From positions 1-15,740 of the forward strand of contig JAOAUE010000020.1 in assembly GCA_030157745.1 (NCBI GenBank): DNA of 15,740 bases, written 5' to 3'. This stretch comes from Minisyncoccota bacterium (GTDB lineage: Bacteria > Patescibacteriota > Minisyncoccia > Phycocordibacterales > UBA9973). Within the stretch, counting starts at the first letter, position 1; each line of letters opens with the position of its first letter. The notes beneath the pieces are model-generated. The model had not been told where the DNA came from. It worked only from the letters and a program-made list of their open reading frames with translations, and ran no database searches. Both the position numbers and the translations under genes were made by a program. Positions 6,714-12,931 of the stretch are shown here, piece after piece.

Positions 6714-7022
6714 TTATTTCAACTCTTGTCCGCTTTTTTTAGCAATACGAACATTTTTGCCTCCAATATCTTTTTTGCCGACTCTTGTACCCATTCCTGT
6801 TTTTGGGTCAACAATCATCACGTTTGAGGCATTGATAGAAGCTTCTATCTCGATAGTTGTGCCCTGCTTGTCTTTTGTTCTTGGTTTGATATGCTTTTTA
6901 ACTTTGTTTACCCCACCAACAACAACACGATTTGAATCAGCAAGTACTTTAGTTATTGTACCTTTTTGGCCTTTATTTTTTCCGGCTGTCACTATTACAT
7001 TGTCTCCTTTTTTAATTTTCAT
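6714..7022 (-). CDS. rplX: 50S ribosomal protein L24 (uL24)
   Basis: Early-assembly initiator protein of the 50S subunit, near the tunnel exit. At 102 residues it has an N-terminal KOW motif (KKGDNVIVTAGKNKGQKGTI) and VNKVKKHIKP, as in the family. It is separated from L14 by a 40 bp low-complexity spacer built from AAGTTATAAAG-like units. Confidence 0.97.
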   Translation of the reverse strand: MKIKKGDNVIVTAGKNKGQKGTITKVLADSNRVVVGGVNKVKKHIKPRTKDKQGTTIEIEASINASNVMIVDPKTGMGTRVGKKDIGGKNVRIAKKSGQELK

Positions 7023-7062
7023 ATTTTTTCTTTATAACTTTATAAACTTTTAACTTTATAAC

Positions 7063-7434
7063 TTATAAAACTTCTGGAGCAAGAGAGGCGATCTTTTGAT
7101 AACCAAGCTCTGCTATTTCTCTTGGGATAGGACCAAAGATACGACCTGCTTTTGGTTCTTGTTTACCTTTTTCCAGGATAACAACTGCATTGTCATCAAA
7201 ACGAATGTAAGAACCATCCTTTCGTCGGAAATCTTTCTTTTGTCTTACAACCACAGCGTAACAAACATCCTTTTTCTTAACAGCTTTTCGTGGTTCTGCT
7301 TTTTTGATAGAGATAACAACAACGTCCCCAATACCTGCATATCGGCGCTTTGAACCTCCAAGGACCTTGAAGATTTTTCCAACTTGTCCTCCTGAGTTAT
7401 CTGCGATTTTTACTACTGTTCCATCTTGTACCAT
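7063..7434 (-). CDS. rplN: 50S ribosomal protein L14 (uL14)
   Basis: Large-subunit protein at the intersubunit bridge, also the site bound by silencing factor RsfS. The length of 123 residues is normal. The core motif IADNSGGQVGKIFKVLGGSK with RRYAGIGDVVVISIKKAEP is diagnostic, and the C-terminus REIAELGYQKIASLAPEVL is typical. The start is 4 bp from the S17 stop, in the context TAGGCTTATG that also resembles the L16 start. Confidence 0.98.
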   Translation of the reverse strand: MVQDGTVVKIADNSGGQVGKIFKVLGGSKRRYAGIGDVVVISIKKAEPRKAVKKKDVCYAVVVRQKKDFRRKDGSYIRFDDNAVVILEKGKQEPKAGRIFGPIPREIAELGYQKIASLAPEVL

Positions 7435-7438
7435 AAGC

Positions 7439-7684
7439 CTATTTTGTTACCACTTTAAAGTGTTTATCTTTTGAAATTGGGCGAGTTTGCACGATCTCGA
7501 TCTTTTCCCCTGCTTTATGAGCATTGTTTTCATCGTGAGCCTTGAATTTTTTTGTTATTTTAAGAAACTTCTGATATTTTGGGTGCTTAACAAAACGAGT
7601 CACAGCAACAACCACAGTCTTATCCATTTTGTCGGATACGACAGTCCCTTTGAGAGTTTTTTGTTGTGTTGTTTTAGTGGTCAT
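7439..7684 (-). CDS. rpsQ: 30S ribosomal protein S17 (uS17)
   Basis: OB-fold protein binding the 5' domain of 16S rRNA. At 81 residues it has LKGTVVSDKMDKTVVVAVTR at the start of the fold, HPKYQKFLKITKKFKAHDE mid-protein and IVQTRPISKDKHFKVV at the end. The gene for L29 normally lies directly before S17. Here only 57 bp separate S17 from L16, too little for it. A TATATT box about 20 bp upstream of the start may be an internal promoter. Confidence 0.97.
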   Translation of the reverse strand: MTTKTTQQKTLKGTVVSDKMDKTVVVAVTRFVKHPKYQKFLKITKKFKAHDENNAHKAGEKIEIVQTRPISKDKHFKVVTK

Positions 7685-7741
7685 AATAATTTTGTTTAGT
7701 CCTAATATACTACTGATTTTTTGAAAAATGTCTACTTTTTA

Positions 7742-8158
7742 TTAATCTCTAGAAATAACTCTGGTTTTGATCGGTAGCTTTGTTCCAGCTTTTCGGAGAG
7801 CTTCTTTTGCTACTGCCTCTGGTACACCGTCTACTTCAAATAGGATACGTCCTGGCAAAACTTCCATACAGTAGCCTTGCAAGTCACCCTTTCCTCCTCC
7901 CATCGGTACTTCCGCTGGCTTACTAGTGATAGGTCGGTCTGGGAAAACACGGATCCACATACGTCCAACTTTTGTAAGGTGTCTCGAAGCAGCTTTTCGG
8001 GCAGCTTCTATTTGGTTTGAAGTGATACGACCAAGAGCTTCTGACTTTATACCAAAAGATCCGAAAGATAGCTCTGTACCACGAGTTTCAACACGACTGC
8101 TCATGTCAGTTCTTTTCTTTTGCCATTTTCTAAATTTTACTTTCTTTGGGAATAACAT
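7742..8158 (-). CDS. rplP: 50S ribosomal protein L16 (uL16)
   Basis: Late-assembly protein next to the A-site tRNA elbow. The length of 138 residues is typical. Landmarks are the basic start (FPKKVKFRKWQKKR), FGSFGIKSEALGRITSNQIE, RMWIRVFPDRPITSKPAEVP and MGGGKGD. The start is 5 bp from the S3 stop in the context TAAGGCTTATG. Confidence 0.98.
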   Translation of the reverse strand: MLFPKKVKFRKWQKKRTDMSSRVETRGTELSFGSFGIKSEALGRITSNQIEAARKAASRHLTKVGRMWIRVFPDRPITSKPAEVPMGGGKGDLQGYCMEVLPGRILFEVDGVPEAVAKEALRKAGTKLPIKTRVISRD

Positions 8159-8163
8159 AAGCC

Positions 8164-8838
8164 TTAATTTGTCTTTTTATTATCTTTTGCAAAAACTTGA
8201 CCTTTGTAGATCCAAACCTTGATACCGATATCTCCATAAGCCATGTGAGCTTTTTCACGAGCGAAATCAATATCAGCACGTACTGTTTGTAGTGGCACAC
8301 TACCACGCTTAAGTATCTCACTTCGAGAGATTTCAGCTCCACCAAGACGTCCTCCAACGTAGAAACGTACTCCTTGTACCCCGCGCACTGCCATCACCTT
8401 TTCGATGAGTTGCTTCATAACACGTCGGTATGGCATACGCTTTTCAAGACCTTCAGCAATCATATAAGCTACTAGTTTTGCATCAGCATCAGGAGAAGTA
8501 ACTTCTACTATTTCTAGTTTGATTTCATCAGTTACAGAGAGCTTTGCGCGCTTTAGCTCTTTCATGATGTCAGCCTTTAGCTTTGTTGCCGCTTCACCGT
8601 TTCTTCCGATGATCATTCCTGGTCTTGAAGTGCGAAGTATCACTCGGATAGCTTTTTGACCACGCTCTATCTCAACACTAGATACATAAGAGCCTCGTAG
8701 TCTCTTTTCTAGAAATTCACGCACAACAACATCAACCTTGAGGTTCTCTACAAAGTTAGCGTCGTCAGCAAACCAGCGACTTTTCCAGTCTCTTAGGGTT
8801 ACCAATCTATGTGCATATGGGTGAACTACTTTTGACAT
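8164..8838 (-). CDS. rpsC: 30S ribosomal protein S3 (uS3)
   Basis: 30S head protein at the mRNA entry site, with helicase and decoding roles. At 224 residues it carries the N-terminal HPYAHRLVTLRDWKSRWFAD, a KH domain with the GxxG loop in IIGRNGEAATKL, and a C-terminal domain with MAVRGVQGVRFYVGGRLGGA and KVWIYKGQVF. It follows L22 by 3 bp. The start context is AATATATG with no Shine-Dalgarno. Confidence 0.98.
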   Translation of the reverse strand: MSKVVHPYAHRLVTLRDWKSRWFADDANFVENLKVDVVVREFLEKRLRGSYVSSVEIERGQKAIRVILRTSRPGMIIGRNGEAATKLKADIMKELKRAKLSVTDEIKLEIVEVTSPDADAKLVAYMIAEGLEKRMPYRRVMKQLIEKVMAVRGVQGVRFYVGGRLGGAEISRSEILKRGSVPLQTVRADIDFAREKAHMAYGDIGIKVWIYKGQVFAKDNKKTN

Positions 8839-8841
8839 ATA

Positions 8842-9213
8842 TTATTTACTCTTTTTACTAACCTTTTTAACAGCTTTCTTAGCCTCAGCAGACTTTTCAG
8901 CGAGAGCAACAGTTACGTGGCTCATTTTCTTTTTGATAGGCTTTGCCACACCCATAGCTCTAGGCATAAAACGCTTCATGACAAGACCTTGGTTAACTTC
9001 TATATTTTTGATAACCAAATTCTTAGCATCAATACCGTCTTTTGTAGCATTAGCTACAGCACTTTTGATAAGTTTTTTGATAGGATCAGACGCTCTCTTT
9101 GGCATGTATGAAAGCTCTACTTCTGCTTGCGCAACACCTTTACCCTTGACTGCATTTGCAACAAGGCGAACTTTACGAGGTGATTGACGATAGTTTGTAA
9201 GTGTAGCTTTCAT
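8842..9213 (-). CDS. rplV: 50S ribosomal protein L22 (uL22)
   Basis: Its long beta-hairpin lines the nascent peptide tunnel. At 123 residues it begins with MKATLTNYRQSPRKVRLVAN, carries the family core SAVANATKDGIDAKNLVIKN, and shows the hairpin and C-terminal PRAMGVAKPIKKKMSHVTVA. A lysine- and alanine-rich tail of about 15 residues follows and is longer than in E. coli. Confidence 0.97.
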   Translation of the reverse strand: MKATLTNYRQSPRKVRLVANAVKGKGVAQAEVELSYMPKRASDPIKKLIKSAVANATKDGIDAKNLVIKNIEVNQGLVMKRFMPRAMGVAKPIKKKMSHVTVALAEKSAEAKKAVKKVSKKSK

Positions 9214-9248
9214 AATATTTTTTGATTTATCTTGAGTTTACTGAAAGA

Positions 9249-9593
9249 TTATTTTTTAGTTGTGTCAGCAGAAGCTTTAGCGCTTTTTGCTGCTGTTATT
9301 TCAGCTTCCTTTTTCTTTTGATCAAGCTCCTTTTGCATCTTACCTCCGTGTCTAGTGAACTTGCGAGTTGGAGAAAATTCTCCCAATCTGTGTCCTACCA
9401 TATCTTCGGTAACAAGAACCTCTATGTGTTGCTTGCCATTGTGTACACCAAAGGTGAAACCAACCATTTCAGGAGAGATTTGACTGTCTCGTGCCCATGT
9501 CTTAATAACACCCGCTGAAAGAGGGGCTTTCCCCGCAATTTTCTTGAGGAGATTTTCATCAATATATGGTCCTTTTGCTAGTGATCGTGTCAT
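9249..9593 (-). CDS. rpsS: 30S ribosomal protein S19 (uS19)
   Basis: 30S head protein contacting S13 and the A-site finger. At 114 residues it is about 20 longer than usual, the excess being a Lys/Ala-rich C-terminal tail (EITAAKSAKASADTTKK). The family signature is clear: RSLAKGPYIDENLLKK, INTWARDS-like VIKTWARDSQISPEMVGF and VGHRLGEFSPTRKFTRHG. In most genomes it follows L2; here about 2 kb of inserted genes and elements intervene and a new promoter restarts the series. Confidence 0.97.
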   Translation of the reverse strand: MTRSLAKGPYIDENLLKKIAGKAPLSAGVIKTWARDSQISPEMVGFTFGVHNGKQHIEVLVTEDMVGHRLGEFSPTRKFTRHGGKMQKELDQKKKEAEITAAKSAKASADTTKK

Positions 9594-9637
9594 CTAAGTG
9601 TTTAGTTGAGAATAAAAGAAGCTCGTTCTGAGCTCCG

Positions 9638-9668
9638 AGTATAGTAGCAAATTGTACAGATAAGTCAA
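9638..9668 (-). promoter_or_regulatory. Promoter restarting the ribosomal series at S19
   Basis: On the minus strand a -35 box TTGACT (9663-9668) is followed by TATACT (9638-9643, 19 bp spacing) or the overlapping TACTAT (9641-9646, 16 bp spacing). The start of S19 is about 45 bp further on. The leader contains a short inverted repeat AGCTC/GAGCT. Its position right after the inserted block suits a replacement promoter for S19-L22-S3-L16-S17-L14-L24-L5. Confidence 0.7.
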
Positions 9669-9678
9669 CTATCACCTA

Positions 9679-9786
9679 CCAAAAACGGTATCTTCTAAAA
9701 ATGCACACATAAAAACCTGCTGGTTTTTTGTTCATGCTCGACTCAGTCAGTCTGCGCAAGTCATTTTTATAAAATACCGTTTTTAG
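9679..9786 (-). repeat. Structured repeat element, copy C (inverted relative to A and B)
   Basis: A 108 bp element with outer arms 9679-9703 and 9762-9786 (25 bp, 3 mismatches). Read on the minus strand it has the same plan as copies A and B: the hairpin GACT-GACTG-AGTC (9740-9752) followed by the hairpin AAAAACC-AGCA-GGTTTTT (9711-9728). The GACTG and AGCA loops are identical to those of A and B while all stem sequences differ. Copy B lies 14 bp away in the opposite orientation. Together with B it fills the stretch between the DAGK stop and the S19 promoter. Confidence 0.75.
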
Positions 9787-9800
9787 ATCTGTGTTAAAAA

Positions 9801-9910
9801 GCTTTTGAAATATAAGCTTTTTTGAGGCTTTCACAGTGCGACTGGCACGAGAAGGAAGAATTCGTCAGCAGACGAATATCTGTACTCAAAAAAGTTTATA
9901 CTTCAAAAGC
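9801..9910 (+). repeat. Structured repeat element, copy B
   Basis: A 110 bp element 9 bp beyond the DAGK stop codon. Outer arms 9801-9826 and 9885-9910 are inverted repeats, 26 bp with 2 mismatches. Inside are GTGC-GACTG-GCAC (9836-9848) and ATTCGTC-AGCA-GACGAAT (9860-9877), with ACAG/CTGT (9833-9836 with 9880-9883) as a possible extra closing pair. It shares the 16-mer AGTGCGACTGGCACGA with copy A, but the arms and the second stem are unrelated in sequence. Confidence 0.8.
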
Positions 9911-9919
9911 AATACTTCT

Positions 9920-10306
9920 CTAACTAAAAATCTTAGGAATAAAAATAATAAGCCCCACAACCACAGAACCAATAACCGTCAAAAGCACTGCACCTGCCGC
10001 TATGTCTTTTGTATCCCTTGCATAAGGATGGTATTCCGGACTAGTCAGATCCATATCTATTTCCATAGCAGTGTTAAATGCTTCGGCTGCAAGCACGGTA
10101 GTGATACACAGTATAATAGCTGACCACTCTCCAGTTGAGATCTTGAAATAAAATCCTAGAACAACTGCAAAAATAGCAAAAAAAGTATGTACCCAAGCAT
10201 TGTGCTGAGTCTTTAAAATTATTCTAAGACCACGAATAGCATGCTTTACACTCCTCCCCCGCGCTATGATCGAAAACCTCTTTTTCTCTGACATTCTTTT
10301 TTCCAT
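9920..10306 (-). CDS. Diacylglycerol kinase / undecaprenol kinase family membrane protein
   Basis: Small integral membrane kinase that phosphorylates a lipid alcohol (diacylglycerol in Gram-negatives, undecaprenol in Gram-positives) using ATP. At 128 residues it has three hydrophobic helices. The diagnostic region is Glu75-x2-Asn78-Thr-Ala-Met-Glu82 (EAFNTAMEIDMDL) followed by KDIAAGAVLL (Lys100-Asp101), with QHNAWVH on the amphipathic segment before TM1. Which lipid it uses cannot be decided; recycling of a cell-wall lipid carrier is plausible. It lies within the inserted block between L2 and S19, behind a terminator and a TATAAT box, and is followed by two structured repeat elements. A second methionine at residue 5 is an alternative start. 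Confidence 0.93.
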   Translation of the reverse strand: MEKRMSEKKRFSIIARGRSVKHAIRGLRIILKTQHNAWVHTFFAIFAVVLGFYFKISTGEWSAIILCITTVLAAEAFNTAMEIDMDLTSPEYHPYARDTKDIAAGAVLLTVIGSVVVGLIIFIPKIFS

Positions 10307-10312
10307 GATTTT

Positions 10313-10318
10313 ATTATA
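10313..10318 (-). promoter_or_regulatory. -10 box (TATAAT) six bases before the DAGK start
   Basis: The minus strand reads TATAAT-AAAATC-ATG directly after the preceding terminator's T-run. The spacing equals that at adk and predicts a leaderless transcript. No -35 consensus is seen. Confidence 0.5.
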
Positions 10319-10319
10319 A

Positions 10320-10340
10320 CAAAAAAACCGACTAAGTCGG
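10320..10340 (-). terminator. Rho-independent terminator after the 63-residue gene
   Basis: CCGAC/GTCGG stem with a TAA loop (10328-10340), followed on the minus strand by TTTTTTTG. It lies about 20 bp past the stop at 10361 and supports that small gene as a real transcription unit. Confidence 0.85.
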
Positions 10341-10360
10341 CTTTGTTTTGATTAAGTGTT

Positions 10361-10552
10361 TTATTTTTTACCAGACATAATCCTCTTGGCACCAGCCAAA
10401 CCCTTATCCCCAGAGAGGTTTTGTGGCTCCTGCGTCACAGCAAAATACAAATGATTATTACTTGACCCTATTTTAAGCTCTCCGGTATGTATTTTGTCTG
10501 AGTAGGTACCTTTTTGGTTTTTAGTGTCGCATTTTAATTCTCCGTTTTTCAT
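10361..10552 (-). CDS. Hypothetical small protein, 63 residues
   Basis: I do not recognise this protein. Starting at ATG 10552 it is hydrophilic and Lys/Gly/Asn-rich (MKNGELKCDTKNQKGTY at the start, LAGAKRIMSGKK at the end), with one cysteine and no signal peptide or membrane segment. A longer reading from 10714 would overlap the ParB-like gene and cross its terminator, so the short start is preferred. It has a terminator on each side, which argues that it is expressed on its own. A possible weak promoter is TTTACA with TAGCAT 17 bp further on. Confidence 0.5.
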   Translation of the reverse strand: MKNGELKCDTKNQKGTYSDKIHTGELKIGSSNNHLYFAVTQEPQNLSGDKGLAGAKRIMSGKK

Positions 10553-10593
10553 TTTTTGTATTTTTAATATGCTAATACTTTTAGCTTTAAATG

Positions 10594-10618
10594 TAAAACC
10601 ACTCCTTTCGGAGTGGTT
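10594..10618 (-). terminator. Hairpin terminator after the ParB-like gene
   Basis: Perfect 9 bp stem AACCACTCC/GGAGTGGTT with a four-base loop (10597-10618), followed on the minus strand by TTAC and T-rich sequence. The T-run is short, so efficiency may be moderate. It begins 16 bp past the stop at 10635. Confidence 0.7.
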
Positions 10619-10634
10619 AAAAAGAACATTGCAA

Positions 10635-11528
10635 TCACTCCATGTCGGTAAACTTAATCTTATCCTTTTTCCGGTGGTTGTATTTTGCTTCGAGTAACTG
10701 AAGATACTCTTCAATTCGAAGGCTCCGGGCTTCGCGGAGTTGGAAATCGGGATAATTTTTCAGCTGCCTGATCATATGTTTCTGCTCGTATCCCTTCAGG
10801 CGAATGATTTTGAGAACCGCTTCAACAAAGTTTCTGCTTTTCCAAGCCAACGGATGGAAGTCTTTAAATTCTTCAATCATATCGGCTTTTTTACTGGCAG
10901 CTTTTGCATCCGATTCTTCCAGAACCATTTTTCCAGAACGGAATTCATCATTAGTTCCGTTTACACCACCACTGCGTTTACCAAACAAAATCATCTGACA
11001 GGTAGTAATGTCAAAAGGATGCTTATCAAAGAAGTCCTTGAACATCACATAGTTAACATTACCGCTTTTGGCATGAGTGTTCATGAAATCTTCCATTGTC
11101 CAATTCTTTGAATTGACATTGAGGATAGCAACTTCTTTGATACTCCAGCCGGGACAAACAATGAAATACACCGGTAAATGAAGGCGCTTAGCTGCTTCAA
11201 AACGGTGCTGCCCGTCGATCATCTCCAGGTTTTCATTCAGATACAGAATAGTAAACAGGTATCCGTCTTTCTGAAAAGACTGCATCAGTGCGTGCACATG
11301 AGCTTCATTCAGATCGCGGTTTTCCTGAAGTCGGGTAATGGCATTGTACTGTGTAGTCTGGTAAATCTGATACTGCACCATCGACATAATGGAACAATAT
11401 TTACTCAGAAATGTCTTCAGCGCCATTCTAATTGAGGTCACGATAGGATTTACCTTTTGATCAGTATCCAGTGTTCTGATAACAACAAGACCCGAGGCAC
11501 TCCCTTGTTTTAAAGCATTAGATTGCAT
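10635..11528 (-). CDS. ParB/sulfiredoxin-fold protein with DGQHR motif, probably horizontally acquired
   Basis: Residues about 69-120 hold a ParB-nuclease-like segment: ENRDLNEAHVHALMQSFQKD, then IDGQHRFEAAKRLHLPVYFIV with the DGQHR motif at 105-109. ParB-like domains bind DNA or nucleotides and are common in plasmid, phage and modification-related proteins; the exact role is unknown. The remainder (IIRLKGYEQKHMIRQL, EARSLRIEEYLQLLEAKY) looks helical. The reading given has 297 residues; starts at ATG 11387 or 11381 (MSMVQYQIYQ) are equally possible because no ribosome-binding site decides. Codon use (many CTG, CAG, ACC, GGC) differs from the ribosomal neighbours and recalls Bacteroidota-type genes, suggesting transfer. 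It lies between L2 and S19 with a terminator on each side and ends in TGA. Confidence 0.75.
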   Translation of the reverse strand: MQSNALKQGSASGLVVIRTLDTDQKVNPIVTSIRMALKTFLSKYCSIMSMVQYQIYQTTQYNAITRLQENRDLNEAHVHALMQSFQKDGYLFTILYLNENLEMIDGQHRFEAAKRLHLPVYFIVCPGWSIKEVAILNVNSKNWTMEDFMNTHAKSGNVNYVMFKDFFDKHPFDITTCQMILFGKRSGGVNGTNDEFRSGKMVLEESDAKAASKKADMIEEFKDFHPLAWKSRNFVEAVLKIIRLKGYEQKHMIRQLKNYPDFQLREARSLRIEEYLQLLEAKYNHRKKDKIKFTDME

Positions 11529-11576
11529 ACATAAAATTTAAAGGTTCAAAATAAGATTCCAGCTTGACCTTATCAC

Positions 11577-11615
11577 AAAAAAAAAATCTGTCAAGCCTTG
11601 AGAGGCTCGACAGAT
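11577..11615 (-). terminator. Strong Rho-independent terminator after L2
   Basis: ATCTGTC-AGCCT pairs with AGGCT-GACAGAT with one mismatch (11586-11615), followed on the minus strand by ten T residues. It lies 27 bp past the L2 stop and cuts L2 off from S19, its usual cotranscribed neighbour. Confidence 0.93.
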
Positions 11616-11641
11616 AAAAACCTTTGTTTTTATTACTTTTT

Positions 11642-12481
11642 CTATCTCTTTCCTTTTCTTCGAGAAACGATAAGGTCATTTGAGTATTTCTTTGGAGTTC
11701 TTGTGCGTACTCCGTAAGCTTGCTTACCATGACGAGTTTTTGGACCTCTTCGGAGACCGACACCTTGTACACCTTCACCTCCACCGTGTGGGTGATCTAC
11801 TGGGTTCATAGCAGTACCACGAACTGTAGGACGAATACCCATCCAGCGTGATCGTCCAGCCTTACCTAAGTTGCGGAGTTTGTTTTCATCGTTAGAAACT
11901 TCTCCGATACAAGCATAGGCTTCGTCTAAAACCTTACGTACTTCGCCAGAAGGCATTTTAAGGTTGGTATAACCTCCATCTTGAGCTGCAACTTGTGCAA
12001 AAGCTCCAGCACTTCTTACAAGCTTTGAGCCACCACGAGGCTTGAGCTCTACGTTGTAAACAAAAGTACCGACTGGAACGTTTTTGAGTGCTACTCTGTT
12101 GGCTACTTCGATAGGAGCTTTTTCAGAAACTACAAAAGTCTGCCCTACTGTTACACCCTTTGGCAAAACTACATAACGCTTTTCTCCATCAGCATAAACT
12201 GCGATACCAACAAAAGCTGTGCGGTTTGGATCATACTCTACAGAAGCAATCTTGGCTGGGATATCAAATTTGTTGTATAGAAAATCAACATCTCGAAGTG
12301 CTCTTTTGTGTCCACCTCCTTTGTGAGCTGTTGTGATACGGCCTTGATTGTTGCGACCAACATTTCTTTTACCACCTTTTGTTAGGGATTTAAGAGGCTT
12401 TTTTGCAGTCAAAACCTTTCGGTATTCGATACTGATTTCATTTCTTTTTGATGGAGTTGTAGGGTTGTATTTTTTCATCAC
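11642..12481 (-). CDS. rplB: 50S ribosomal protein L2 (uL2)
   Basis: Core 50S protein next to the peptidyl-transferase centre and needed for subunit joining. The length of 279 residues is normal. N-terminal GGGHKRALRDVDF, the central SH3-like domain (VELKPRGGSKLVRSAGAFAQ) and the C-terminal MNPVDHPHGGGEG, carrying the conserved histidine equivalent to E. coli His229, are present. The frame begins Met-Met; either could start. It has its own promoter and a strong terminator, so it appears to be a single-gene unit, which is unusual for L2. Confidence 0.98.
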   Translation of the reverse strand: MMKKYNPTTPSKRNEISIEYRKVLTAKKPLKSLTKGGKRNVGRNNQGRITTAHKGGGHKRALRDVDFLYNKFDIPAKIASVEYDPNRTAFVGIAVYADGEKRYVVLPKGVTVGQTFVVSEKAPIEVANRVALKNVPVGTFVYNVELKPRGGSKLVRSAGAFAQVAAQDGGYTNLKMPSGEVRKVLDEAYACIGEVSNDENKLRNLGKAGRSRWMGIRPTVRGTAMNPVDHPHGGGEGVQGVGLRRGPKTRHGKQAYGVRTRTPKKYSNDLIVSRRKGKR

Positions 12482-12494
12482 GGACTAAATTAAA

Positions 12495-12541
12495 AGCATT
12501 TAAATGCTGTCTTATAATACATTTTTGAAACGATTTGTCCA
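12495..12541 (-). promoter_or_regulatory. Promoter of L2 with a palindrome over the start site
   Basis: On the minus strand TGGACA (12536-12541) and TATTAT (12514-12519) are 16 bp apart and precede L2. The 14 bp perfect palindrome AGCATTTAAATGCT (12495-12508) lies at the expected transcription start, where an operator or leader hairpin could act. GGACTAA occurs twice nearby on the plus strand (12482 and 12548). Confidence 0.6.
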
Positions 12542-12602
12542 CATTTAGGACTAATTTTATTTGGTAAATTTTGTACGTGATTCATAGCTTTAACTCTTTA
12601 TA

Positions 12603-12920
12603 TTACATGACTTCGATAGTCTTACCTTTTGGAAGATATACATAAGCCTTTTTGATCTTTGGTCCAAAAGAAAGGATACCTTTTCGGAAATGACTCTTTG
12701 GTTTCAAGATTACTAGGTTTACCTTTGTTGGCTTGTGTTTGTACTTAGCTACAAAAGCTTTTGCTACTTCACTTTTTGTAGCATTTGTTGCAACATCAAA
12801 AAGATAAGCATTGTGAGCTTGAGCTTTTGCTGCCTTTTCTGTGATGCGAGGATTTTTTAGGATAAGGTTTTTCTTAACCTCAACCTTCACTTCTTCTTTT
12901 GTAGTCTTTTTTGTAGCCAT
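12603..12920 (-). CDS. rplW: 50S ribosomal protein L23 (uL23)
   Basis: Tunnel-exit protein that docks trigger factor and SRP. At 105 residues it has a Lys/Val-rich N-terminal extension (KKTTKEEVKVEVKK), then ILKNPRITEKAAKAQAHNAY and FVAKYKHKPTKVNLVILK, typical of the fold. It follows L4 by 11 bp with start context AAATATATG. About 120 bp separate it from L2, which holds the L2 promoter. Confidence 0.96.
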   Translation of the reverse strand: MATKKTTKEEVKVEVKKNLILKNPRITEKAAKAQAHNAYLFDVATNATKSEVAKAFVAKYKHKPTKVNLVILKPKSHFRKGILSFGPKIKKAYVYLPKGKTIEVM

Positions 12921-12931
12921 ATATTTAAAAA

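Noticed and set aside
9679..9910. CRISPR-like or tandem repeat array
   Set aside because: The copies are inverted, differ in most of their sequence and have no regular spacers; only loops and overall fold are shared.
10361..10714. 117-codon version of the small gene before DAGK
   Set aside because: It would overlap the end of the ParB-like gene and span its terminator hairpin; the 63-residue start at 10552 fits the transcription units better.
11518..11784. 88-codon minus-strand frame across the L2 end and terminator
   Set aside because: Out of frame with L2 and spans a strong terminator; no family features.
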